Shown: positions 32,722 through 41,485 of the stretch, piece by piece
Layout: each line of letters begins with the position of its first letter
Numbering within the stretch: position 1 is the stretch's first letter
Assembly (NCBI GenBank): GCA_022843485.1
Contig: JALHNM010000014.1
Location: forward strand, 1-42,558
Origin: Fimbriimonadaceae bacterium
GTDB lineage: Bacteria; Armatimonadota; Fimbriimonadia; Fimbriimonadales; Fimbriimonadaceae
Length of the DNA stretch: 42,558 nucleotides
Reading direction: 5' to 3'
Notes under the pieces: generated by a model
Database searches by the model: none
What the model saw: only the letters and a program-made list of their open reading frames with translations
Told to the model about the DNA's origin: nothing
Made by a program: the position numbers and the translations under genes

Positions 32722-33713
32722 GCCCTTACCTGCGGTTGGCCGACCTTGAGCCGGGCGAGATCGACCGCCTCCTCGCCTTAGCGGCGGAGGTCGAGGCGAA
32801 CCCGGTGTCACGGGCGCTGGCGGGGAAGGTGTTCGGCCTGCTGATGCTGAACCCAAGCCTGCGTACAGCGGCGAGCTTTCAGGCGGGGATGGCGCAGCTC
32901 GGCGGATCGACCGTGGTCGTCCAGCCGGGGGCCGGGAGTTGGGCGCTCGAGTTCGGAGACGGAGTTCGCATGGACGGGGCCACCCAGGAGCACGTGAGGG
33001 ACGCGGTGCCTGTGCTGAGCAGCTACGTGGACGGGCTCGGTGTCCGGGCGTTCGCGGCCGGGGCGTCGCTGGAGGCTGACCTTCAGGACCCGGTCATCCA
33101 GGCGATGGCCCGGCTCTGCCCGAAGCCGTTCGTCAGCCTCGAGTCGGCGGCCGACCACCCGTGCCAGGCCCTTGCCGATTGGCGCACGCTCGACGACCAT
33201 GAGGTGCCGAAAAATGGGGGACGGTTCGTACTCTGTTGGGGTTGGCACCCTCGTCCCTTACCGTACGCGGTGCCGATCGCGGCGGCGACGATGGCAGCGA
33301 AGCGGGGGATGGAGGTGACGGTCTGTGCCCCGGAGGGGTTCGACTTGCCGGAGGGGGCGCTCGAGCGGGTGCGGGCGGCGGGCGCCGAGCCGCGAGTATT
33401 CCGGGACCCGGTGGAGGCCTGTCAGGGCGCCCACGCGCTGTACATGAAGGCGTGGGCTTCGCCCTCGGCCTATGGCGACCCGGCCGGGCACACCGAGCGG
33501 GTCAAGGGGCTTGAGGGGTGGTGCGCGGAGCCTGGTTGGCTCGCAGGCGCGGCCCCGGGAGCGGTGTTCATGCACTGCCTGCCCGTCCGGCGGAACGCGG
33601 AGGTCGCGGACACGTTGATCGATGGGTCGGCGAGCGTGACCTTGCGGCAGGCGGAGAACCGGCTCCACGTGCAGAAGGCATTGCTCTTGGCGCTCTTGGG
33701 GGGACGGGGATGA
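32718..33713 (+). CDS. argF': N-acylornithine carbamoyltransferase, variant active site
   Basis: This 331-residue protein starts at TTG 32718 (TTGA overlap with argD). It has the transcarbamylase HPCQ at 147-150 and the acylornithine-branch motif HCLPVRRN at 286-293 in place of the plain HCLP of true ornithine carbamoyltransferase. WGWHPRPLPYAVP and AENRLHVQKAL also match that branch. Recalled comparison with the Xanthomonas enzyme puts Gln90 at its Glu92 position (Pro in the Bacteroides succinyl enzyme) and Glu295 at its carboxylated Lys302. The carbamoyl-phosphate loop is NPSLRTAAS, with Ala51 where relatives have a second Arg. The acyl group used is therefore unsettled. It makes N-acylcitrulline for the M20 enzyme next door. 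Confidence 0.88.
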   Translation: MSPYLRLADLEPGEIDRLLALAAEVEANPVSRALAGKVFGLLMLNPSLRTAASFQAGMAQLGGSTVVVQPGAGSWALEFGDGVRMDGATQEHVRDAVPVLSSYVDGLGVRAFAAGASLEADLQDPVIQAMARLCPKPFVSLESAADHPCQALADWRTLDDHEVPKNGGRFVLCWGWHPRPLPYAVPIAAATMAAKRGMEVTVCAPEGFDLPEGALERVRAAGAEPRVFRDPVEACQGAHALYMKAWASPSAYGDPAGHTERVKGLEGWCAEPGWLAGAAPGAVFMHCLPVRRNAEVADTLIDGSASVTLRQAENRLHVQKALLLALLGGRG

Positions 33714-33780
33714 GGAGTTTGCAGTGGACTTTGCGGGGTCGCTTCGCGACAGCCCGCGGCTACCGGGCCGGGGGGCAGGG

Positions 33781-34689
33781 GTGAGGGGGCAGGCGACGAT
33801 CCAGGCCCTGAGGTGGGCGGTGCCCTACCTTCGGATTTACCGTGGACAGACCTTCGTGGTCAAGGCTGGGGGAGAGGCGTTCGCGGACCGGCGAACGGCC
33901 ACGGCGCTCCTCGAGCAAGTCGGGGTGCTGCACCAACTCGGCGTCCGGTGCGTGTTCGTCCATGGGGGCGGGCCCCAGGCGACCCGGCTGATGGAGCGGT
34001 TGGGGGTCGAATCCACGTTCGTCGAAGGGCGGCGGGTGACGTCCCCGGAGGCGGCGCAGGCGATGCTCATGGCACTCCACGGAGAGGTCCAGGGCGTGGT
34101 GTCGTCAGTGGCGCGGGAGGTCGGGCTCCGAGCGGTCTCGTGTTCGGGCCTCGACGGGGGGCTGACCCTGGCCGCGAAGCGACCCCCGGTCCGGGTGGGC
34201 GGGGAGAACGTCGATTATGGGGAAGTCGGGGATATCGAGGCGGTCGATACCGGTCTCGTGAGCACGCTGCTGGATGCGGGGTTCCTGCCGGTCGTCAGCC
34301 CCCTCTCGGCGGACACCACCGGCCGGGTGTTGAACGTGAACGCGGACACCGTGGCATGTGAGCTCGCCGTGGCCCTCGGGGCCTCGAAGTTGATCCTCGC
34401 GACCGCGGCTCCGGGGGTGCTGCGCGACCCCCGCGACCCGGGGAGCGTGGTCTCCTACCTCGACCTGAAGAGTCTGGCGGCGATGGAGGAGGAGGGCTCG
34501 CTCCGGGACGGGATGCTTCCGAAGGCCAAGGCGATCTCGCGGGCCCTGCAAAGTGGGGTCGACCGCGTGCACGTCGTCGGCCACCAGGTGCCGGACGCGC
34601 TCCTGACCGAGGTCTTCACGAACGAGGGGTCCGGGACGCTCATCGTGCGGAGCCTCGACGAGATGCGGCCCGAGGAGGCGGGGTCGTGA
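33781..34689 (+). CDS. argB: Acetylglutamate kinase, arginine-sensitive type
   Basis: This 302-residue protein starts at GTG 33781. An in-frame ATG at 33724 adds 19 unlike residues. The fold is amino acid kinase: FVVKAGGEAF (the usual KYGG is KAGG), VFVHGGGPQATRLM, GRRVTSPE and LRDGMLPKAKA. The N-terminal helix ALRWAVPYLRIYRGQ and the C-terminal HQVPDALLTEVFTNEGSGTLI correspond to features of arginine-inhibited kinases, so feedback control is predicted. There is no fused GNAT domain, unlike the bifunctional Xanthomonas enzyme. It phosphorylates N-acylglutamate ahead of ArgC. The stop overlaps the deacylase GTG. Confidence 0.9.
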   Translation: MRGQATIQALRWAVPYLRIYRGQTFVVKAGGEAFADRRTATALLEQVGVLHQLGVRCVFVHGGGPQATRLMERLGVESTFVEGRRVTSPEAAQAMLMALHGEVQGVVSSVAREVGLRAVSCSGLDGGLTLAAKRPPVRVGGENVDYGEVGDIEAVDTGLVSTLLDAGFLPVVSPLSADTTGRVLNVNADTVACELAVALGASKLILATAAPGVLRDPRDPGSVVSYLDLKSLAAMEEEGSLRDGMLPKAKAISRALQSGVDRVHVVGHQVPDALLTEVFTNEGSGTLIVRSLDEMRPEEAGS

Positions 34690-35762
34690 CGGAAGGGGAG
34701 CTGATCGGGCTGCTGCGGACGCTGGTCGAGACCCCTTCGGTCTCGCACGAGGAGACGGCGCTGGCGGACCGGGTGCAGGCTTGGCTCGAAGGGCACGGGC
34801 TCCCGGTCCGGCGCATCGGCGACACCGTGGTCTCGACCGCGGGCGAGGGGCCGCCCGTGCTCTTCAACTCGCACCTCGACACCGTCCCGGCCACTGCCGC
34901 GTGGACAAGGGATCCGTGGAGGTTGACCGTCGAAGGGGACAAACTCTACGGGCTAGGGTCGAACGACGCCAAAGCGAGCGGGGCGGCCATGCTGGCGACC
35001 CTTCTCGACGTCCACCGCAAGGGCGGGCCGTGCGAACTGACCGTCATGCTCGCGCCCGAGGAGGAGACCGGGGGCAAGGGGACGGAAGTGGCCTGGCCGA
35101 CGCTGCGGGGCGAAGGGTACGGCCCGGCCGGGGTGGTCGTCGGGGAGCCGACGGGGCTCAACGTCGGCGTGGCACAGAAGGGTCTGATGGTGCTGGAACT
35201 GGTCGCCGAGGGCCAGGCGTGCCATGCGGCCAACGCCCATCGGTTGGGGGCAGTGAACCCGGTCTGGCAGCTGGCGCGCGACCTAGTGGCGCTCGAGGGG
35301 CTCTGTTTCGGGACGGATCACCCGGAGTTGGGTCCCGTCACGCTCCAGCCGACGCGCCTCGAGGCGGCGGGGGCTTCGAACCAGGTCGCAGCACGGGCCG
35401 TCGCGACGCTGGACGTGCGGACGATCCCGGGTCTCAGCCATGCGGAGACGGTGGCGGCGATCCGGAGGCGAGTCTCGGGGGCCGTCGTCGAGCGGTCGAC
35501 CCGCTTGGAGCCCTACTCGTGCCCCGAGGGCGCCCGGATCGTGCGGGCCGCGCTCGCCGCACGGGAGGAGACTCGGCCGTTCGCGAGCCCGACCATGTCG
35601 GATCAGGTGTGGTTCCGAGGGGTAGAGGCGGTCAAGTGCGGGCCCGGTGAGTCGGCCCGGTCGCACACCCCGGACGAGTTCGTGCTCGGTTCCGAGCTGT
35701 GGGAGGGCTACGGGTTCTACGGACGGCTGCTCGAGCGGTTCGCGGAGGCTGGGCGTGGCTAG
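34686..35762 (+). CDS. argE': M20 metallopeptidase, probable N-acylcitrulline/ornithine deacylase
   Basis: This 358-residue zinc enzyme of the M20 family starts at GTG 34686. Metal and catalytic residues are visible: His63 and Asp65 in NSHLDTVP, Asp94 in GSNDAKASGAA, and the Glu pair in APEEETGGKG (125-127). The last His lies in GPGESARSHTPDEFV near the C-terminus. By sequence it could be ArgE or DapE. Its place between argB and argH beside an acylornithine carbamoyltransferase supports removal of the acyl group from N-acylcitrulline, giving citrulline for ArgG. It overlaps argB by four bases and argH by eight. Confidence 0.88.
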   Translation: MTEGELIGLLRTLVETPSVSHEETALADRVQAWLEGHGLPVRRIGDTVVSTAGEGPPVLFNSHLDTVPATAAWTRDPWRLTVEGDKLYGLGSNDAKASGAAMLATLLDVHRKGGPCELTVMLAPEEETGGKGTEVAWPTLRGEGYGPAGVVVGEPTGLNVGVAQKGLMVLELVAEGQACHAANAHRLGAVNPVWQLARDLVALEGLCFGTDHPELGPVTLQPTRLEAAGASNQVAARAVATLDVRTIPGLSHAETVAAIRRRVSGAVVERSTRLEPYSCPEGARIVRAALAAREETRPFASPTMSDQVWFRGVEAVKCGPGESARSHTPDEFVLGSELWEGYGFYGRLLERFAEAGRG

Positions 35763-36942
35763 GCTTTGGGACAAAGGAGGGCCAGTCGACGACCTCGTGC
35801 TCAGGTTCACGGTCGGCGACGACCCTTCACTCGACGCGCGTCTCGTGCCGTACGACGTCCGGGCGAGCCAGGCCCATGTGCGGATGCTCGCGGCGTGCGG
35901 GCACCTGGGGCTAGACGAGGCGGGCGCCCTGGTCGCCGGCCTGGCCGAGGCGGGGGAGGGGTTCGCCAGGGGCGAGTGGTCGATCTCCGTCGAGGACGAG
36001 GACGGGCACACCGCCCTCGAGAACCGGCTGGTGGCGACGCTCGGGGAGTTGGGCGGGAAGGTCCACTTGGGACGGTCCAGGAACGACCAAGTCCTCGTCG
36101 CGCTGAGGCTTTACCTGAAGGACCGGGTGGCAGCTGTCCAGGCGGGCGTGGAGGCGTGTGCCGGGGCGTTGGACGAGGTTGCGGAGCTTCACCCGGACGT
36201 GCCGATGCCGGGCTACACGCATATGCAGCGGGCGATGCCGTCGTCGGTCGGCCTCTGGGCATCCGGATGGGCGGCGAACCTCCGGGAGGACCGGGTGGCT
36301 CTCGAGGCCGCCGGGGTGCTCGCCGACAGCTGCCCGTTGGGCTCGGCGGCGGGCTATGGGACGCCTGGGCTGCGGCTCGACAGGGAGGCGACGGCGAGCG
36401 ACCTAGGGTTCGGCTCGGTCCAGGAGCCCGTGACGGCGGTACAGACTTCGCGGGGGAAGGCGGAGGCGGCGTTCGTGTTCGGGGGGGCGCTCGTGTTGCA
36501 GGACCTCGGCCGGGTGGCGGCCGACCTGTGCCTCTTCGCGACGGCGGAGTTCGGGTTCGTCCGGCTTCCGGAGGCGTTCACGACGGGGAGTTCGATCATG
36601 CCGCAGAAGCGGAACCCGGACGTGTTCGAGCTTGTCCGTGGGCATTCTGCGGCGGCGGTGGGAGACCTGGTGGCGGTGCTCGGGCTGACGGGCAAGGCGA
36701 CGTCGGGGTACCACCGCGACCTGCAGTTGCTCAAGGGCGCCCTGTTCCGGGCGGTCGACCGGGTGGAGGCGTGCCTCGAGGTCATGGCGCGGGCATTGCC
36801 GGAGATCCGGTTCGATGCTGAGCGTTGCGCCGCGGCGATGGATCCGGGGCTGTTCGCGGCCGAACGGGCGTTCGCGCTCGTGCAGGCGGAGGGACTGAGC
36901 TTCCGCGAGGCCTATCGGCGGGTGGCCTCGGAGCTGGACTAG
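35755..36942 (+). CDS. argH: Argininosuccinate lyase
   Basis: This 395-residue protein starts at GTG 35755, inside the end of the deacylase gene. The resulting start (ARLWDKGGPVDDLVLRFTVGDDPSLD) matches the family better than codons further upstream. The signature TGSSIMPQKRNPD (near residue 280) carries the catalytic Ser. GKVHLGRSRNDQVLVALRLY and GYTHMQRAMPSSVG are the other two conserved blocks. The lyase splits argininosuccinate into arginine and fumarate. At 395 residues it is shorter than the usual 450-460, mostly at the C-terminus. It is the last gene of the operon. No strong terminator follows. Confidence 0.95.
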   Translation: MARLWDKGGPVDDLVLRFTVGDDPSLDARLVPYDVRASQAHVRMLAACGHLGLDEAGALVAGLAEAGEGFARGEWSISVEDEDGHTALENRLVATLGELGGKVHLGRSRNDQVLVALRLYLKDRVAAVQAGVEACAGALDEVAELHPDVPMPGYTHMQRAMPSSVGLWASGWAANLREDRVALEAAGVLADSCPLGSAAGYGTPGLRLDREATASDLGFGSVQEPVTAVQTSRGKAEAAFVFGGALVLQDLGRVAADLCLFATAEFGFVRLPEAFTTGSSIMPQKRNPDVFELVRGHSAAAVGDLVAVLGLTGKATSGYHRDLQLLKGALFRAVDRVEACLEVMARALPEIRFDAERCAAAMDPGLFAAERAFALVQAEGLSFREAYRRVASELD

Positions 36943-36995
36943 CCCGTTTTCGGATGGGACCAGGGGCCGGGTCATTGTCAAGGGAAGGTTAAGGC

Positions 36996-37025
36996 CGTCA
37001 CAAACTGGCCGGTCTGGGCTAACCA
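36996..37025 (+). promoter_or_regulatory. Promoter-like pair shared by two PEP-CTERM genes, copy 2
   Basis: CGTCACA (36996-37002), exactly 17 bases, then TAACCA (37020-37025). The wider box GTCACAAACTGG, 9 bases, GCTAACC matches copy 1 at 9976-10005 in 11 of 12 bases of the first block and in the spacing. The predicted leader is about 26 bases and includes GAGAGAGG before the ATG. Confidence 0.55.
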
Positions 37026-37056
37026 AGTAGTGGACTCCGAGAGAGGTTCCACGACC

Positions 37057-37854
37057 ATGAAGAAATCGCTTCTGATCACCGTTGCCTTGACTGTCGCTGC
37101 CGCTTCGCAGGCCCAGGTTCTCCTCACCACGTTCTCCTACTCGGAGAACTTCGACACGCTCATCGGCGGCACCTCGCCCTTCAGCTCGACCATCGGCGTC
37201 CAGGCCGCGATCCCGAGCACCCCGTCGAACGGCTGGGTCGGCACGAAGCGAGCTGGGACGGGCACTTCGGCCATGCCTTGGACGGTCGATAACGGTGGAA
37301 GCTCCACGGGCGGCCTCTACAGCTACGGCGCCGCCAGCAGCACCGAGCGCGCCCTCGGCTCGCTCGGCTCGGGCAGCAACGCCGCCGCCTACGGCGTCCA
37401 GTTCGTCAACAACACCGGTCTCGCGCTTACGGACATCACGATCACGTTCGTGCAGGAGAACTGGCGCCGCTCGAGCACCTCGCTGAATCAGATCGAAGCC
37501 CGGTGGGCCCGGTCGAGCGAGACCGCCGCGACGGGTTCCAACTTCCTCACGTTCGCTGGATTCAACGATGCGAACAGCCTCGACCTCGTCGGCCCGACGC
37601 CGGGCACGGCCGGTGCCCTCAACGGCAACCTCACGGAGAACCAGGCGACTCGTACGCAGACGTTCACCTTCACCACCCCGCTGGCCGTCGGTGAGAGCCT
37701 TTTCCTCCGCTTCGAGGATCAGGACGACACCGGCAGCGATGCCGGTATTGCCATCGACAGCTTCCAGCTCACGGCCAACCCGGTTCCGGAGCCGGCCACG
37801 ATTCTGGCCCTCGGTGCCGGTCTCGCCGCCCTGGCCCGCCGCCGCCGCAACTAA
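37057..37854 (+). CDS. PEP-CTERM sorting-domain protein
   Basis: This 265-residue protein starts at ATG 37057, behind GAGAGAGG. The longer reading from 37030 would place a charged stretch before the signal peptide. The signal peptide is MKKSLLITVALTVAAASQAQ. The mature domain is Ser/Thr/Gly/Asn-rich and beta-rich (YSENFDTLIGGTSPF, GVQFVNNTGLALTDITITFVQENWRRS, LFLRFEDQDDTGSDAGIAIDSFQL). That order matches a jelly-roll type domain common in PEP-CTERM proteins. The C-terminal signal is VPEPATILALGAGLAALARRRRN. Exosortase would cut it and fix it at the surface or release it. Its promoter-like element is shared with the PEP-CTERM gene at 9139-9942. Codon third positions are more C-rich than in the arginine operon, as in highly expressed genes. 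Confidence 0.88.
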   Translation: MKKSLLITVALTVAAASQAQVLLTTFSYSENFDTLIGGTSPFSSTIGVQAAIPSTPSNGWVGTKRAGTGTSAMPWTVDNGGSSTGGLYSYGAASSTERALGSLGSGSNAAAYGVQFVNNTGLALTDITITFVQENWRRSSTSLNQIEARWARSSETAATGSNFLTFAGFNDANSLDLVGPTPGTAGALNGNLTENQATRTQTFTFTTPLAVGESLFLRFEDQDDTGSDAGIAIDSFQLTANPVPEPATILALGAGLAALARRRRN

Positions 37855-37879
37855 GCGCGGTTCATAGACCAGACCCTGA

Positions 37880-37907
37880 GGCCCCCGCCGATCCGTCGGC
37901 GGGGGCC
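37880..37907. terminator. Strong bidirectional hairpin terminator
   Basis: GGCCCCCGCCGA (37880-37891) pairs perfectly with TCGGCGGGGGCC (37896-37907) around TCCG, a 12-bp stem. It is followed by GTTTCGT on the plus strand. It lies 25 bases after the PEP-CTERM stop and 16 bases past the convergent membrane-protein stop, so it can serve both. Confidence 0.85.
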
Positions 37908-37922
37908 GTTTCGTGTCCGGAG

Positions 37923-39159
37923 CTACGGGAGGGCCCTGACGAGCGTGGCGAGAGCGCCGACCCCAGTGAGAGCGGGGCAGACGGCAAGAAGCCAGCGGAG
38001 GGGCCCCTTCACACGCGTTGCCTGGGCCCCGACGCCGAGGAGGAGGGCGAGGGCGGAGAGGGCGGGGAAGAGCAGGCGGCCTTGGGGCTGGGTGTAGGAG
38101 AGGTTGTAGACGACGACCCCCGCCAGTACGAACGCCAGAGTGGCGCCGCAGAGCAGGGCGTGGCGGCGGAGGCGTGGACCGGCCCAGAACGCGCCCAGGG
38201 CGCCCCCGAGCCAGACCCCGGCGGCGGGGGCAAGGGCGAGGACGGGGACGGGCAGGCTCATCCACCCGAAGTGCCCGAACCAGGATCGCGCCATCCAGTA
38301 AGGGAAGCTCGTGAGGAAGTAACGGGACCCGAGGGGGCGAGGGGTGAGGAGGTCAGGGTAGGTCGCGGCTTCGATGGCCTTCCCGAGGGGGTCGCCGTAG
38401 AGCACTTGGTTCCGGACGGCGAGGGGCAGGGCGACCAGGAGGGCCACGGCAGTGGGAACGACGGCTAGGCGGAGGTCGCGGCGGAGCGTGGCGGCGACCA
38501 AGGCGGTCGGGAGGAGGGTGCCGCCGGACTTCTTCGCCCAGAGGGCCAGGGACGCACCGAGGGTCCACCGCCCGGAGCGACCCCGAGCGAGGATCTCGAC
38601 CCCGCCTAACGTCGCGAGGGCCCCGGCGCAAGCCACCCACGGGTCGTTGCTGAGGCTCCCGGAGAGGAAGGCGAACTGGGGGAGGCAGGCCACCAAGAAC
38701 GGCGGGAGCAGGCGCCAGCCGGGGGCGAGGACCTTCCGGGCGGCGAGTCCAGTGAGCCACACCGTCAGGGCGGCGAGCAGAGCCCCGGTCGAGCGGAGGA
38801 GGCGGAACGCTCGGGTCTCGTCCGGGTCGCTGAACCCGGTGTCGGGGTGAAGGAAGCGCCAGGGGACGGGCGTTTCGGCAGCGACGAGCTGGGGCGTGAG
38901 ACCGGCTCCACCGACCGCGTGCGCGACCGCCGCGAGCCCGTGGTAGGGCAACGGATGGTGGTGCCCCATGGGCACGGGCGGGGTCTGCGACTGGTCGGGC
39001 CACTGGCCGGTCTGGGCGACGTGCACGACGTAGGCCAGGTGCCCGACCTCGTCCGGCGCTTCGAACGGCGGGTTCAGCCACGCATAGGCGAGGGCGTGGA
39101 GTGCCCCGAGGACGGCGAGGGCGGCGAGGGCGACACGCTCGGTGCGCCTCGCCCTTCGC

Positions 39160-39176
<17 letters not shown>
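37923..39176 (-). CDS. Polytopic membrane protein, DUF2142/PMT-glycosyltransferase-like
   Basis: This 417-residue protein starts at TTG 39176, overlapping the end of the PLP enzyme gene by 17 bases. There are about ten membrane helices. The first external loop holds NPPFEAPDEVGHLAYVVHVAQTGQWP (about 35-60), with an acidic pair Asp-Glu followed by a His. This is the catalytic-loop pattern of GT-C fold transferases and DUF2142 proteins, which use lipid-linked sugars. The second loop (TPVPWRFLHPDTGFSD) is also acidic. Family membership is by topology and this motif only. No obvious partner polyprenyl-sugar gene is adjacent. It ends at the shared terminator. Confidence 0.65.
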
Positions 39177-40359
<1,183 letters not shown>

Positions 40360-40366
40360 GGTCGTC

Positions 40367-40372
40367 AGTTTA
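40367..40372 (-). promoter_or_regulatory. Candidate -10 element TAAACT for the PLP enzyme gene
   Basis: On the minus strand TAAACT (5 of 6 matches to TATAAT) is followed by seven bases and the GTG at 40359. Transcription would begin at the start codon, as with the other close-set -10 elements in this window. Confidence 0.45.
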
Positions 40373-40476
40373 TCCCCATGGGCGTTCCGTGCGGATCGGC
40401 AGCCGTCCGCCCCTGCTCCGGGCCTGCCGCCGCCCCCCTCGTTTCCGGGGCGGGCGACAGGCCCAGACGCCAGCGG

Positions 40477-41277
40477 TCAGCCCTTCCGACGGCGGCCGAC
40501 GAGGGCGGCGAGGCCCGCGGCCATCGCCAGCATGGTGGCGGGTTCTGGGATCGGGTTCACGTAGACAAGCCCGAGAAGGTTGCCCGTCCCGGTCGAGCCG
40601 ATCGCGTTCGCGGCGCCGGTCTGCAGGTTAAGGGAATAGAGGGTGTCGGTCGTGTTGTCGACCATGTACATGACCCCGTTGTCCGCGTTGTAAGTCATCC
40701 CGTTGGGGTTGCTCGAGGCGAGCAGGCCACCGACGAGCGTCGTGGCTCCGGTGGACCGGTCGATCCGGTAGAGGTTGTCGGTGCCGCCGTTCGTCATGTA
40801 CATGACGTCGTTGGTGCTGTCGTAGCCGAGGTTGTTGAACGAGGTCAGGCCGATGCTGCCGACTAGGGTCGCGGCGCCAGTGGACGTGTTGACGGTGTAG
40901 AAGGAGTTCGGGGTCGACGAGGCGGCGTACAGCGTGTTCGTGCTGCTGTCCCACTCGATGCCGTGCATGACCACGTCGGGCCCGTAGGTGCCGATCAGGG
41001 TGGCGTTACCGGTGGCGAGGTTGAGCCTGTAGACCGAGTCGTTGCTCGTCGAGCTTAGGTAGAGGGTGTCGCTCACCCGGTCGTAGGCGAGCCCGCCGGT
41101 GGTGCCTGCGTTGCTCGAGACGGTGCCGATCTGGGTCTTCGCCCCGGTCGCCATGTCGATCTCGAACAAGGCGCGGGAGCTGTCGACCCCGATGAGTCGG
41201 CCCTGGGCGAACGCCCCGGTGACGGCGAGCAGGGCGACGGAAAGGAGCGTCGCGCGGAGTCCGGTGTTTTTGGCCAT
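40477..41277 (-). CDS. PEP-CTERM protein with beta-propeller repeats (DUF4394-like)
   Basis: This 266-residue protein starts at ATG 41277. The signal peptide is MAKNTGLRATLLSVALLAVTGAFAQ. The body is about six repeats with the cadence Y-x-(L/I)-N/D-x-x-T-G-A-x-T-L-(V/I)-G, for example LFEIDMATGAKTQIGTV, VYRLNLATGNATLIGTY, FYTVNTSTGAATLVGSI and LYRIDRSTGATTLVGGL. These form a beta-propeller of the type seen in DUF4394 and similar surface proteins. The C-terminal signal is IPEPATMLAMAAGLAALVGRRRKG. GAGGA lies five bases before the ATG. A -10 candidate TATAGT is at 41328-41323 (minus), inside an inverted repeat. Confidence 0.85.
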   Translation of the reverse strand: MAKNTGLRATLLSVALLAVTGAFAQGRLIGVDSSRALFEIDMATGAKTQIGTVSSNAGTTGGLAYDRVSDTLYLSSTSNDSVYRLNLATGNATLIGTYGPDVVMHGIEWDSSTNTLYAASSTPNSFYTVNTSTGAATLVGSIGLTSFNNLGYDSTNDVMYMTNGGTDNLYRIDRSTGATTLVGGLLASSNPNGMTYNADNGVMYMVDNTTDTLYSLNLQTGAANAIGSTGTGNLLGLVYVNPIPEPATMLAMAAGLAALVGRRRKG

Positions 41278-41485
41278 GGATCCTCGTCGAGACAAGTCGT
41301 ATCACGACCGTCTATCCTGTTTACTATAGACGCTCGTTTCGGACGTATGGCCCGGTAAAAGCACTGGAACAGCCCCCGCTTGTCTCCCTTCGCCCGCCCA
41401 AGCCGCGCGGGGTGTGCCCTGGGTAGGGCGCCCGTGGGGGGCCGCATCGGGATCTCGCGCCTCCCCCTGACCCCCAGCCTCTGGC
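41278..41485 (-). promoter_or_regulatory. Intergenic region with -10 candidate inside an inverted repeat
   Basis: On the minus strand GTCTAT (41332-41327), ten bases, ATAGAC form an inverted repeat, with TATAGT at 41328-41323 lying in its left arm and spacer. A leader of about 40 bases would follow, with GAGGA before the ATG at 41277. The rest of the gap (41340-41485) shows nothing further. Confidence 0.4.

Noticed and set aside
33724-33780. A longer N-terminus for acetylglutamate kinase from ATG 33724
   Set aside because: The added 19 residues have no match to the family, whose N-terminal helix begins after GTG 33781. It remains possible.
40360-40476. Further gene or terminator between the PLP enzyme and the third PEP-CTERM gene
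   Set aside because: Only short GC-rich palindromic fragments without a T-run and no open frame of interest on either strand.
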